Shown here: one piece after another, positions 27,708 through 35,630 of the stretch
How the letters are laid out: each line of letters starts with the position of its first letter
How positions within the stretch are numbered: position 1 is the stretch's first letter
NCBI RefSeq assembly: GCF_021538895.1
Contig: NZ_JADDRL010000008.1
Span: forward strand, 62,001-126,000
DNA: 64,000 bases
Direction: 5' to 3'
DNA from: Streptomyces olivochromogenes
Lineage (GTDB): Bacteria; Actinomycetota; Actinomycetes; Streptomycetales; Streptomycetaceae
Made by a program: the position numbers and the translations under genes
The notes under the pieces: model-generated
Seen by the model: the letters and a program-made list of their open reading frames with translations, nothing else
Told to the model about the DNA's origin: nothing
The model's database searches: none

Positions 27708-28457
27708 GTGACCTCCTTCGCCCCGGATTCGATCGTCCTGAACCGCAAGCTGCCGCTCTGGTATCAGGTGTCGCAGTCGCTGCGCGCCTCGATACTCGGC
27801 CGCTCGCCCCAGGACCCGTTGCGCCTGCCCACCGAGGAGCAACTGGCGGAGCACTACGGGGTGAGCGTGCTGACCATGCGGCAGGCGCTGAAGGAGCTGG
27901 AGGACGAGGGGCTGATCAGCCGCCACCGGCGGCGCGGCACGTTCATCGAGCCGGGGGTCCGGCGGGGCGCCCCGGTGCGCCTGCTCGGCTCGGTGGACGC
28001 GATCGTGGCCCAGCAGTCCGGCATGACGACCGAGCTGCTGGACCACGGCAAGGCTCCCGTACCGGCCGAACTCGCCGAGTACTTCCCGGATCTCGGCGAG
28101 GTGGCCACGTACCACCGGCTGCGCGGCGACGAGAAGACCGGTGAACCGACCAACCACGCCCGCAACCACATCCGCCCCGAACTGGCCGCCCGCGTCGACC
28201 CGGACGACCTGATCCGCTGGCCGATGACCAAGGTGCTGCGGGACGTCGTCGGCGCGGACATCAGCCGCATCACGGACACCGTCGAGGCCCGGCTGGCCGA
28301 TCCGGAGACCGCGCGGCTGCTCCAGGTCCCGCTGCTCAGCCCGATCCTGCACTACACGGGCGTGACGTACGACCCCGACGGGCGCGTGCTGGACGTGGCG
28401 GTCATCCAGTACCGGGGCGACCGCTTCTCCTTCACGGTGACCCTGGACGCCACCTGA
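27708..28457 (+). CDS. GntR-family regulator, HutC/UTRA type
   Basis: A 249-residue regulator. The winged helix occupies about residues 12-78 (LPTEEQLAEHYGVSVLTMRQALKELEDEGLI, wing RRRGTFIEPG). The C-terminal UTRA ligand domain starts near residue 95. TACGGA at 27695-27700 is a possible -10 that would make the GTG at 27708 the first codon of a leaderless message. Its position after hmgA suggests a role in aromatic amino-acid catabolism, but no binding site was identified, so this stays inference. Confidence 0.85.
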   Translation: MTSFAPDSIVLNRKLPLWYQVSQSLRASILGRSPQDPLRLPTEEQLAEHYGVSVLTMRQALKELEDEGLISRHRRRGTFIEPGVRRGAPVRLLGSVDAIVAQQSGMTTELLDHGKAPVPAELAEYFPDLGEVATYHRLRGDEKTGEPTNHARNHIRPELAARVDPDDLIRWPMTKVLRDVVGADISRITDTVEARLADPETARLLQVPLLSPILHYTGVTYDPDGRVLDVAVIQYRGDRFSFTVTLDAT

Positions 28458-28492
28458 CCCCGCTGTCCCCGCGAGGCCTTACGATTCCCAGC

Positions 28493-29647
28493 GTGACGCT
28501 CGACGACGACGCTCCGCTGCTGGCGGACCTCATGCCGTGGTCCGTCGCACCCCTGCGGCCGGGCCGCGCCTGGCCGACGGCGCCCGACGCGGGCTGTCTG
28601 AAGGCCCGCTGGGACGCCCTGCTGAAGGCCGACGGCCCGGACCGGGAGGCCCTGTTCGAGCCGACCCGCTCGCGCACGCTGCACTCGGCGGTGGGACAGC
28701 TGCCGGGGCAGTCCAGCGGTACGGAGAAGCTGGTGCGCGCCTCGGGCCCGTGCCCGGAACCGGTCCGGGTGCTGGCGGCGCCCTTCGACGAGCAGTGGCT
28801 GATCCCCGACCACCGGCTGATCGACACGGCGCGGCCGGAGTTGTGGCGGGTGGCGGACGAACACCAGGTGTTCACGGTGGAGCTGCCCGCCGACGTCCCG
28901 GGCCCGCCGCTCCTCGCCACCTCGCAGCTGCCCCTCCTCCGCGCCGGCCGCATACGTCCGCTCCACCGGCGCCCCGGTGGCCGCGAACCCAACATCGCGC
29001 CGGGCCTGTTGGAGTACCTGGGCACCCGACTGGGGCTGGCGCCCACGCCCGTGGACCTCCTCGCCTGGATCATGGCGGCCGTGCGTCCCGGCCTCACGGT
29101 CCCGCTCACCGGGGACGCCGAAGTCTGGTCGGCGGGCGTCACGTTGGGCCACCGGCTCCTGTGGCTGATGCGCCGCGACGGGGAACGCCCCAAGCTCCCC
29201 GGCGGCCGCCGCCCCTACGTCCGCGCCCCGCTGCCCGCCCGCCCGCTCGCCCTCCACTACGACCGCGACGAGGAGACCCTCCACCTCGACGAGGGCCGCA
29301 TCTCCCCCGTGCCGCCGGAGGCCTGGGACTTCGAGTCCGCCGGGGTCCGGGTCCTGGAGCAGTGGTTCACCACCCGCACGACGGCCCCGGCCCCCGGCAC
29401 GCTGGACGCGATCCGCCCGGCCACTTGGCCCCAGCCGTGGACGTCGGAACTGCTGGAGCTCATCACCGTCCTGGCCCTGCTGGCGGAACTACGCCCCCAG
29501 CAGGCCGAGTTGAGGACGGCGGCGCCGATCACCACGACCGAGCTCCACGAGGCGGGCATCCTCCCGGTCCCGGCCCCGGCCCGCCGCCCCGCCTCGGTCC
29601 TCGACCACCACGAGGAGGGCCCGGAAGGGCAGTTCGCACTGATCTAG
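28493..29647 (+). CDS. Orphan type-ISP restriction/modification-like protein
   Basis: A 384-residue protein that, from memory of Streptomyces annotations, belongs to a family labelled type ISP restriction/modification enzyme. The first 60 residues (LLADLMPWSVAPLRPGRAW) and the DEQWLIPDHRLIDTARPELWRV block are typical. The rest looks like the C-terminal specificity or coupler region only. No helicase motifs (GKT, DEAD) and no methyltransferase motif (DPPF/NPPY) are visible, so it cannot be a complete enzyme. TACGAT at 28480-28485, seven bases before the GTG, suggests leaderless transcription. Its real function is unknown. Confidence 0.6.
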   Translation: MTLDDDAPLLADLMPWSVAPLRPGRAWPTAPDAGCLKARWDALLKADGPDREALFEPTRSRTLHSAVGQLPGQSSGTEKLVRASGPCPEPVRVLAAPFDEQWLIPDHRLIDTARPELWRVADEHQVFTVELPADVPGPPLLATSQLPLLRAGRIRPLHRRPGGREPNIAPGLLEYLGTRLGLAPTPVDLLAWIMAAVRPGLTVPLTGDAEVWSAGVTLGHRLLWLMRRDGERPKLPGGRRPYVRAPLPARPLALHYDRDEETLHLDEGRISPVPPEAWDFESAGVRVLEQWFTTRTTAPAPGTLDAIRPATWPQPWTSELLELITVLALLAELRPQQAELRTAAPITTTELHEAGILPVPAPARRPASVLDHHEEGPEGQFALI

Positions 29648-29908
29648 TCGGCGCCCCGGTCCGGAGGACAGTCCCCGGCCCGCGCTGGAGAGCGGTCCAT
29701 GGCCGGCTCCGGAGAAGAATCCGCGGCCGACGCCTGTCCGCGTCCAGCAGCGTGAGACTGCTTCGAGGCCGTCCTTGGGGAAGTCAAGCTGCAGATCCGC
29801 GGGAGGCCCGGGGACCGGCCGGTGTACAAGCACCCACGGGCCTTCGGTCGGCGCGGCCGCGTCCGGGCAACCAGTCGATGTCACCGTGCCGGTCGGCGCG
29901 CGGCGTGT

Positions 29909-30631
29909 TCACCGGGCCGCGCGGTCCGGGTCGAAGGCGTCGAGCACGCGGTCCAGGGCCCGTTGGAACACCGCCTCCAGGTCGATCGGTCCCGCGTCCT
30001 CCGCGAAGGCCGCGGCCAGGTGGGGGTAGTCGCCCGTGGCGATGCGACCGCCCAGATAGGAGATGCGGGCCGCGTTCTCCTGCTCCTCCGACCAGGGCAG
30101 GGAGCGGGTGCGTTCCGCGGTCTCCAGTTCGTTGCGGACGTACGTGGTCACCACGCCGTTGACCATCGCGACGAGCTCCATCCGGGTGCCGTAGGAGACC
30201 CCGAGCGGTTCCAGGCAGGCCAGGCAGTGCTCGATGTAGCGCAGGGCGTTGGGACTGAAGCCGTAGACGGGGGACATCAGACGGGGCATCCAGGGGTGCC
30301 GCCGCATGAGGGCGCGGGTCTGGTGCGCCACCCGGCGCATGTCGGCCCGCCAGTCCCCGCTCGGCTCCCACAGCTCGTGCTCGCCGCTGATCGCGTCGAC
30401 CATCAGCTCGTACAGGTCCTCCTTGCGGGGGACGTAGTTGTACAGCGACATCGTGCCGCAGCCCAGCTCGGCCGCCACGTGCCGCATCGACACCGCGTCC
30501 AGACCCCGGGCATCGGCGATCCGCACGGCGGCCGCCGCGATGTCGTCGCGGGTGTACGCCGGCTTCGGCCCACGTCCCGTGCGCTCGGGGCGCGCCCAGA
30601 TGACCTCGGGTTCGGCCCCTCGGACTGCCAT
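29909..30631 (-). CDS. TetR-family regulator of the adjacent ABC exporter
   Basis: A 240-residue repressor with an N-terminal extension, helix-turn-helix SMRHVAAELGCGTMSLYNYV at about residues 47-66 and a TetR_C-type ligand domain. It is divergent from the DrrAB-like exporter. The 63 bp between the genes contain a perfect TACGTAC-ACC-GTACGTA palindrome, with a second near-copy over the first codons of the ATPase. This is the classical layout for a drug-responsive repressor of an efflux pump. The 261 bp downstream (29648-29908) contain no recognisable gene. Confidence 0.9.
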   Translation of the reverse strand: MAVRGAEPEVIWARPERTGRGPKPAYTRDDIAAAAVRIADARGLDAVSMRHVAAELGCGTMSLYNYVPRKEDLYELMVDAISGEHELWEPSGDWRADMRRVAHQTRALMRRHPWMPRLMSPVYGFSPNALRYIEHCLACLEPLGVSYGTRMELVAMVNGVVTTYVRNELETAERTRSLPWSEEQENAARISYLGGRIATGDYPHLAAAFAEDAGPIDLEAVFQRALDRVLDAFDPDRAAR

Positions 30632-30659
30632 CGATCATCACCTCGACCACCATGCTAGT

Positions 30660-30676
30660 TACGTACACCGTACGTA
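30660..30676. promoter_or_regulatory. TetR operator O1 of the exporter
   Basis: TACGTAC-ACC-GTACGTA, perfect 7-bp arms with a 3-bp centre. It overlaps the presumed -35 region; TATGGT at 30683-30688 is the likely -10 of the exporter gene. Confidence 0.8.
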
Positions 30677-30694
30677 GTGCGCTATGGTCGACCC

Positions 30695-31651
30695 ATGGCT
30701 ACTACGTACGCTGTACTTAGTGAAGGTCTGGAGAAGCGCTACGGCGCTGTGCACGCCCTGCGCGGCCTGGATCTGGCCGTGGCGCGGGGCTCGGTCTGCG
30801 GGCTGCTCGGGCCGAACGGGGCCGGGAAGACCACGGCCGTACGGCTGTTGACGACCCTGCTGCGGCCCGACGGCGGCTCGGCCCGGGTCGCGGGGCACGA
30901 CCTGGTGCGGGAGGCGGCGTCCGTGCGGCGCCGGATCGGCGTCACGGGGCAGTACGCCTCGGTCGACGGGGACCTGACCGGGCGGGAGAACCTGCGGATG
31001 TTCGCCCGGCTGCACCGGGTGCGCGGACCGGCCGAGCGGGCCGCCGAGCTGCTGGAGCGCTTCGGGCTGACCGAGGCCGCCGACCGGCCGGCGTCCACGT
31101 ACTCGGGCGGGATGCGCCGCCGGCTGGACCTCGCGGCCAGCCTCGTCCGCCGGCCCGAGGTGCTGTTCCTCGACGAACCGACCACCGGTCTCGACCCGGC
31201 GAGCCGCAACCGGATGTGGGACGCCGTGCGCGAGCTGAAGGCGGACGGCACGACCGTGCTGCTGACCACGCAGTACCTGGAGGAGGCCGACCAACTCGCC
31301 GACGACATCGCCCTGATGGACCGGGGCCGGGTCGCGCACACCGGCTCGCCCGCCCACCTCAAGGCGCTCGTCGGAAGGTACGCGGAGGTCGTCGTCGCCG
31401 AGCCGGACGCGCTGGTGCGGGCGGCCGCGGTGCTCGACCGGCTGACCGGCGGCGAGCCCGCGTTCGACCACGACCGCAACGCCGTCGGCGTCGTCACCAC
31501 CGACCCGACGCTCACCCTCCCCCGCCTGGTGCGCGAACTCGACGCGCGGGACGTGCCGTTGCTCGACGTGAGCATCCGGCAGCCGACGCTCGACGACGTC
31601 TACCTGCGGCTCACGGGGCAGTTGGCCGAGGGCAAGGAGTTGGTGGCATGA
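30695..31651 (+). CDS. DrrA-like ABC exporter ATPase
   Basis: A 318-residue ATPase of the daunorubicin-resistance group. Walker A is GPNGAGKTT, signature YSGGMRRRLDLA, Walker B VLFLDEPTTGLDP, and the C-terminal GREVxVxxPTLDDV-like end appears as DVSIRQPTLDDVYLRLTG. TATGGT lies six bases before the ATG, so translation is probably leaderless. The first 8 codons carry a second operator copy. It is coupled to the permease by an ATGA overlap. The exported compound is unknown; drug or metabolite efflux is the family role. Confidence 0.9.
   Translation: MATTYAVLSEGLEKRYGAVHALRGLDLAVARGSVCGLLGPNGAGKTTAVRLLTTLLRPDGGSARVAGHDLVREAASVRRRIGVTGQYASVDGDLTGRENLRMFARLHRVRGPAERAAELLERFGLTEAADRPASTYSGGMRRRLDLAASLVRRPEVLFLDEPTTGLDPASRNRMWDAVRELKADGTTVLLTTQYLEEADQLADDIALMDRGRVAHTGSPAHLKALVGRYAEVVVAEPDALVRAAAVLDRLTGGEPAFDHDRNAVGVVTTDPTLTLPRLVRELDARDVPLLDVSIRQPTLDDVYLRLTGQLAEGKELVA
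30703..30719. promoter_or_regulatory. TetR operator O2 inside the ATPase coding start
   Basis: TACGTAC-GCT-GTACTTA, the same layout as O1 with one mismatch. Its first base is 43 bp from the first base of O1 (about four helical turns). It covers codons 3-9. Confidence 0.65.
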
Positions 31652-32430
31652 GCGCGTGGGCGTACGACGGCACCGCGATGCTGGGCCGCCAGCTGCGGCG
31701 GCTGCGGAACAATCCCGGGCTCGTGGTCCTCACCCAGACCATGCCGGTCACCATGCTGCTGTTCTTCGGGTACGTCTTCGGCAGCGCGCTCGCGATGCCC
31801 GGCCGGGAGTACCGCTCCCTCCTCGTCCCGGGGCTGCTGGTGGCGACCGCCGCCAACGGGATCATGACGGGCATGTTCCAGGCGGCCCAGGACACCCACC
31901 GGGGCGTGACCGACCGCTTCCGCACACTGCCGATGAGCCGGGCCGCCGTGCCCCTGGGCCAGGCGGTGGCCGATCTCGTCGTCACGGCCGCGGGCACGGT
32001 GCCGTTCCTGCTGGTCGGGCTCGCGGTGGGCTGGCGGATCGAGGGTTCGGTCCCCGACGCCGTGGACGCGCTCGCACTGCTCCTGCTGTTCCGGTTCGCG
32101 TGCACCTGCGCCGGCATCTACCTGGGCCTGCTGACCCGCAGCGAGGAGGCCGCCGGTCAGCTGGGCAGCGCCACCTTCATGCTGCCGCTGCTGTCGAACG
32201 CGTACATCCCCACCGACAACCTGCCCGGCTGGCTGCGCACGCTCGCCGAGTGGAACCCGATCAGCGCGGTCACCACGGCCCTGCGGGACCTCTTCGGCAA
32301 CGCGCCCGCCCCGGGGGGCGCCGCCTGGCCCGTGGCGCACCCGATCGCCGGGTCGCTCGTCTGGTGCGCCGCGCTGATCGCGGTGTTCCTGCCGCTGGCG
32401 GTGCGCCGCTACGCACGGGGCGAGCGATGA
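31648..32430 (+). CDS. DrrB-like ABC-2 exporter permease
   Basis: A 260-residue ABC-2 type membrane protein with about six helices. The N-terminal RQLRRLRNNPGLVVLTQTMPVTMLLFFGYVFG and the C-terminal signature SNAYIPTDNLPGWLRTLAEWNPISAVTTALRDL are typical of DrrB. The ATG overlaps the ATPase stop (ATGA), so the two proteins are made together. A CoA-transferase gene follows 44 bp downstream but probably has its own promoter. Confidence 0.9.
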   Translation: MSAWAYDGTAMLGRQLRRLRNNPGLVVLTQTMPVTMLLFFGYVFGSALAMPGREYRSLLVPGLLVATAANGIMTGMFQAAQDTHRGVTDRFRTLPMSRAAVPLGQAVADLVVTAAGTVPFLLVGLAVGWRIEGSVPDAVDALALLLLFRFACTCAGIYLGLLTRSEEAAGQLGSATFMLPLLSNAYIPTDNLPGWLRTLAEWNPISAVTTALRDLFGNAPAPGGAAWPVAHPIAGSLVWCAALIAVFLPLAVRRYARGER

Positions 32431-32474
32431 GCGGCTGCTGACAAAGCCGCCGCCCACGGGACATGATCCGGTCC

Positions 32475-33671
32475 ATGGACCAGCTCCCCCTGCCCCTGGA
32501 GGGCATCACCGTCGTCGCCGTCGAACAGGCCGTGGCCGCGCCCTTCGCGACCCGGCAGCTCGCCGACCTGGGCGCCCGGGTCATCAAGGTCGAGCGGATT
32601 GACGGCGGCGACTTCGCGCGCGGCTACGACACCGCGGCCCGCGGCCTCGCCTCCCACTTCGTGTGGTGCAACCGCGGCAAGGAGTCCATCGCCCTGGACC
32701 TGAAGGACCCGCGCGGACTCGCCGTCGTACGGCGGCTGGTGACGGACGCGGACGTGTTCGTGCAGAACCTCGCCCAGGGGGCCGCCGCCCGGCTGGGGCT
32801 CGACGCGGCGACGCTGTGCGCCGCGCACCCGCGGCTGGTCGCCGTGGACATCTCGGGGTACGGGGCGTCGGGGCCGTACGCGGACAAGCGGGCCTACGAC
32901 ATGCTCGTGCAGTGCGAGGCGGGCCTGGTGTCGGTGACCGGGACGCCGGAGCAGCCGGTCAAGGCGGGGATCCCGGCGGCCGACATCGCGGCGGCCATGT
33001 ACGCCTTCTCGGGGGTGCTCGCGGCCCTGCTGCGCCGGGCCACCACCGGGCGCGGGGGGCCCGTCGAGGTGTCGATGCTGGAGGCCCTCGCCGAGTGGCT
33101 GGGGCACCCTTTGCACCACGCGATGCACGGTGGAACTCCCCCGGCGCGCACCGGTCTGGCGCACGCCGTCATCGCGCCCTACGACGCCTATCCGACGGCG
33201 GACGGCGGGCGGGTGCTGCTGTCGGTGCAGAACGACCGGGAGTGGCGGCGGCTGGCCGAGCGGGTCGTCGGGCGGCCCGAGTTGGGCACGGACCCGGCGT
33301 ACGCGACGAACGCGGCGCGGGTCGCCCACCGGGAACGCACCGACGAGCTCGTCGGGCGGGCGCTGGGCGCGCTGGACACCGACGAGGCGCTGGCGCGGCT
33401 GGAGGACGCGGGCATCGCCTGTGCGCGGCTGCGGGACCTGCACGAGCTGGCGGAGCATCCGCAGCTGGCGGCACGGGAGCGGTGGCGGGAGGTGGGATCG
33501 CCGGTCGGACCGCTGAAGGCGCTGCTGCCGCCCATCACGCTGCCGGGCGGGGACGAGGCGCGGATGGGGGACGTACCCGCGCTCGGACAGCACACCGGTG
33601 CGCTGCTGCGTGCCGTGGGGATGACGGACGAGGAGATCGCAGCATTGCGCCGGGACGGTGTGGCGGCCTGA
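32475..33671 (+). CDS. CaiB/BaiF-type (class III) CoA-transferase
   Basis: A 398-residue enzyme that moves CoA between carboxylic acids. Family features include TVVAVEQAVAAPFATRQLADLGARVIKVE at the start, NRGKESIALDLKDPRG, and the catalytic Asp142 in AYDMLVQCEAG, followed by GIPAADIAAAMYAF. CATGAT at 32462-32467 is a plausible -10 seven bases before the ATG at 32475, so a leaderless message is likely. The in-frame ATG at 32463 would overlap that box. The acid substrate is unknown; bile-acid, carnitine or aromatic acids are all possible for the family. Confidence 0.88.
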   Translation: MDQLPLPLEGITVVAVEQAVAAPFATRQLADLGARVIKVERIDGGDFARGYDTAARGLASHFVWCNRGKESIALDLKDPRGLAVVRRLVTDADVFVQNLAQGAAARLGLDAATLCAAHPRLVAVDISGYGASGPYADKRAYDMLVQCEAGLVSVTGTPEQPVKAGIPAADIAAAMYAFSGVLAALLRRATTGRGGPVEVSMLEALAEWLGHPLHHAMHGGTPPARTGLAHAVIAPYDAYPTADGGRVLLSVQNDREWRRLAERVVGRPELGTDPAYATNAARVAHRERTDELVGRALGALDTDEALARLEDAGIACARLRDLHELAEHPQLAARERWREVGSPVGPLKALLPPITLPGGDEARMGDVPALGQHTGALLRAVGMTDEEIAALRRDGVAA

Positions 33672-33681
33672 GCGCGGGCCC

Positions 33682-33957
33682 TCAGTGCTTGTTGCCGCCG
33701 AACAGCGAGCGGCGCAGGCGGCGCAGCGGTGCGAAGAGGGAGACACGGCGGACCCGTGCACCCCGGTCGCTGCGCGTGTGCGCGGTGTCACGCGCGGTCA
33801 GCTCAAGCATCAGCGACGTCGCCTCGGCCACCTTCTGCTGCGGCACGGCGGGACCCGCCAGCACCGAAAGATGGCGGTCGAGGCGCGAACTGGTCGCGCT
33901 GCTCCCGCAAGTGATCGCAGGGACCCTCGCCCTGCTGCGCACTGTTATCTGCTCCAT
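33682..33957 (-). CDS. Small conserved hypothetical protein
   Basis: A 91-residue basic protein beginning MEQITVRSRARVPAITCG and ending in an Arg-rich RRLRRSLFGGNKH. I recall close relatives in other Streptomyces but no assigned function. The middle LDRHLSVLAGPAVPQQKVAEATSLMLELTARDT looks helical. No signal peptide or membrane helix is visible. It lies 115 bp downstream of the anti-sigma gene on the same strand, so it might be a distal member of the sigma operon, but the gap argues against tight coupling. Confidence 0.65.
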   Translation of the reverse strand: MEQITVRSRARVPAITCGSSATSSRLDRHLSVLAGPAVPQQKVAEATSLMLELTARDTAHTRSDRGARVRRVSLFAPLRRLRRSLFGGNKH

Positions 33958-34072
33958 GTCACTCCCCACCCGTACGAGTCCACCCGGCCCGGGCAGGGTA
34001 ACCCTATCGCCCCAACCGGGCATGCGGGTATCACGCCCACAGGATTCACCTTCCCTGTAAAGGGGTTGACGA

Positions 34073-34885
34073 TTACTCTCCGAATCCAACTGATTTCAGG
34101 GCGAGTTGGACAACAGGCTGCGTGGTGGGCTGTGGTGACCCTCCGTCAGGTTCCACGGTTACAGCGAGTGACGTCGCTGACCTGCTGAGACCTTTCGCCA
34201 CCAAGGGAGTGTCACCCGCGAAGAGACCGAGGGAGCGCGGTTGCGCATGGGGGCGCATGAGCCAGAGCTGGCGCACCCGTCCGCCGGGCGGCGTCTCGTA
34301 TCCGCTGAGCGTGACGACGGCCTGCCCCTCGGAGGCGGAAGCGATCACTCCGATACTTCGGCCCTGCGCGTCCTTTCCGCTGCTCGCGCGGGCGTCGGAA
34401 GCCGTCAGAACGTGGGCGATCTCACGTGCCCGGTCCCGCTCGGCGTCGAGCTGGTCCCGAGTCTGTCCGGCCTGGACCGCGAACAGCCCGGCGACGACGA
34501 GGGCGGCCGCCGCGGTGGCCGTGGCGAACGGGACGAACAGGGGGCGCGGGCGGGGCGTTCGGGCGCGTGCGGGCGGCGGCTGCGTGCCCCAGACGTGCGG
34601 CGGCAGTTGGGGGGCGTGCTCGGCGGCGGGGGCGGGTTCCTGCGGAATCGTGCGTACGGCGGTCAGCACCCGGTCGCGCAGCGCGGCCGGTGCCGGGGCG
34701 GCCGTGGACCAGGCGAGGCGCACCGCGTCCTCGGACAGGGCGCGCACCTCGGCGGCGCAGCGGTCGCAGTCCGCGAGGTGCTTCTCGAAGCGGCGCCGCT
34801 CGCCGGGGTCGAGGGCGTCCAGCGCGTAGGGGGCGGCGAGGGAGTGCAGATCCTCGCGGTGGAACAGCTTGTCGAGGACGCTCAT
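34073..34885 (-). CDS. Zinc anti-sigma factor (RskA-like)
   Basis: A 270-residue membrane protein. The cytoplasmic N-terminus holds a zinc anti-sigma motif H36-x3-C40-x2-C43 (KHLADCDRC). One transmembrane helix lies around PLFVPFATATAAAALVVAGLF, and the extracytoplasmic C-terminal part is an RskA-like domain (GRVRQLWLMRPHAQPRSLGLFAG). The start overlaps the sigma-factor stop (ATGA), so the partners are made together. RskA proteins hold SigK-type sigma factors at the membrane until proteolysis or a redox signal releases them. Confidence 0.9.
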   Translation of the reverse strand: MSVLDKLFHREDLHSLAAPYALDALDPGERRRFEKHLADCDRCAAEVRALSEDAVRLAWSTAAPAPAALRDRVLTAVRTIPQEPAPAAEHAPQLPPHVWGTQPPPARARTPRPRPLFVPFATATAAAALVVAGLFAVQAGQTRDQLDAERDRAREIAHVLTASDARASSGKDAQGRSIGVIASASEGQAVVTLSGYETPPGGRVRQLWLMRPHAQPRSLGLFAGDTPLVAKGLSRSATSLAVTVEPDGGSPQPTTQPVVQLALKSVGFGE

Positions 34886-35424
34886 GCGACACCTCCCAGG
34901 CACTTGCGCAGCTGGGTGAGTCCGTCGCGCATACGGGTCTTGACGGTGCCCAGCGGCAGGGAGAGCCGCTCGGCCACCTCACGGTATGTATAGCCGTCGT
35001 AGTAGGCGAGTGTCACGGATTGTCGTTGGAGGGCGGTGAGCCGGTCCAGGCAGCGCCGCACCCACTCGCGTTCGAGTCCGGCCTCGACCTCTTCGGAGAC
35101 CTGGTCGAAGGCGGGGTGGTGGGCGCGCTGGGCCTCGCGCTGTTCGCGTTCGCCGGCCGCGCGGGCGCTGCGCACCCGGTCGACGGCGCGGCGGTGGGCG
35201 AGGGTGAGGACCCAGGAGAGGGCGCTGCCCCGGCCGGGGTCGAACCGGGAGGCGGAGCGCCACAGTTCGAGCAGCACCTCCTGGGCGACCTCCTCGGACT
35301 GGGCGGGGTCGCGCACCACGCGCCGCACGAGCCCGAACACCGGCCCGGACACCAGCCCGTACAGCTGCTCAAAGGCTTTCTGATCACCGCCGGCGACCAG
35401 CACCAGCAGCTCGTCCGCCTCCAC
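34882..35424 (-). CDS. ECF sigma factor, SigK/ECF19-like
   Basis: A 180-residue sigma-70-family factor with only regions 2 and 4. Region 2 contains DPAQSEEVAQEVLLELWRSASRFDPGRGSALSWVLTLAHRRAVDRVR; region 4 contains LAYYDGYTYREVAERLSLPLGTVKTRMRDGLTQLR. This pattern plus the RskA partner fits ECF19. The GTG at 35424 has GAGAGGGG upstream. An earlier start would add an unconserved Arg-rich stretch covering its own promoter. The promoter at 35474-35500 shows the same signature as that of the divergent DUF4331 gene, which implies autoregulation. Confidence 0.88.
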   Translation of the reverse strand: MEADELLVLVAGGDQKAFEQLYGLVSGPVFGLVRRVVRDPAQSEEVAQEVLLELWRSASRFDPGRGSALSWVLTLAHRRAVDRVRSARAAGEREQREAQRAHHPAFDQVSEEVEAGLEREWVRRCLDRLTALQRQSVTLAYYDGYTYREVAERLSLPLGTVKTRMRDGLTQLRKCLGGVA

Positions 35425-35473
35425 CCTGTCCCCCTCTCTTCGGCCGCAAGGGCCCCGTCCCGTCACACCAGAC

Positions 35474-35500
35474 ATTCGCAACGAACGCACCTCCGGATGG
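35474..35500 (-). promoter_or_regulatory. SigK-type promoter of the sigma/anti-sigma operon
   Basis: On the minus strand CCATCC (35500-35495), 15 bp, GCGAAT (35479-35474), about 50 bp before the GTG. This is close to the SigK consensus of mycobacteria as I remember it (CCATCC, 16-17 bp, CCGAAT). Confidence 0.6.
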
Positions 35501-35563
35501 GGTTACGGATCGGCGGGCCGAAAACGCGGGTCGCAGAAGTCCAAAAGATTTTTTCCGTCCGAC

Positions 35564-35591
35564 CAATCCGATCGGGTGCTCCGCTCCGTAT
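35564..35591 (+). promoter_or_regulatory. SigK-type promoter of the DUF4331 gene
   Basis: CAATCC (35564-35569), 16 bp, CCGTAT (35586-35591), about 40 bp before the ATG. Each hexamer differs by one base from CCATCC / CCGAAT. Confidence 0.55.
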
Positions 35592-35630
35592 ACCCGTCCG
35601 TCAGGCAAGTTGGCACGGAGGACGGACGGC

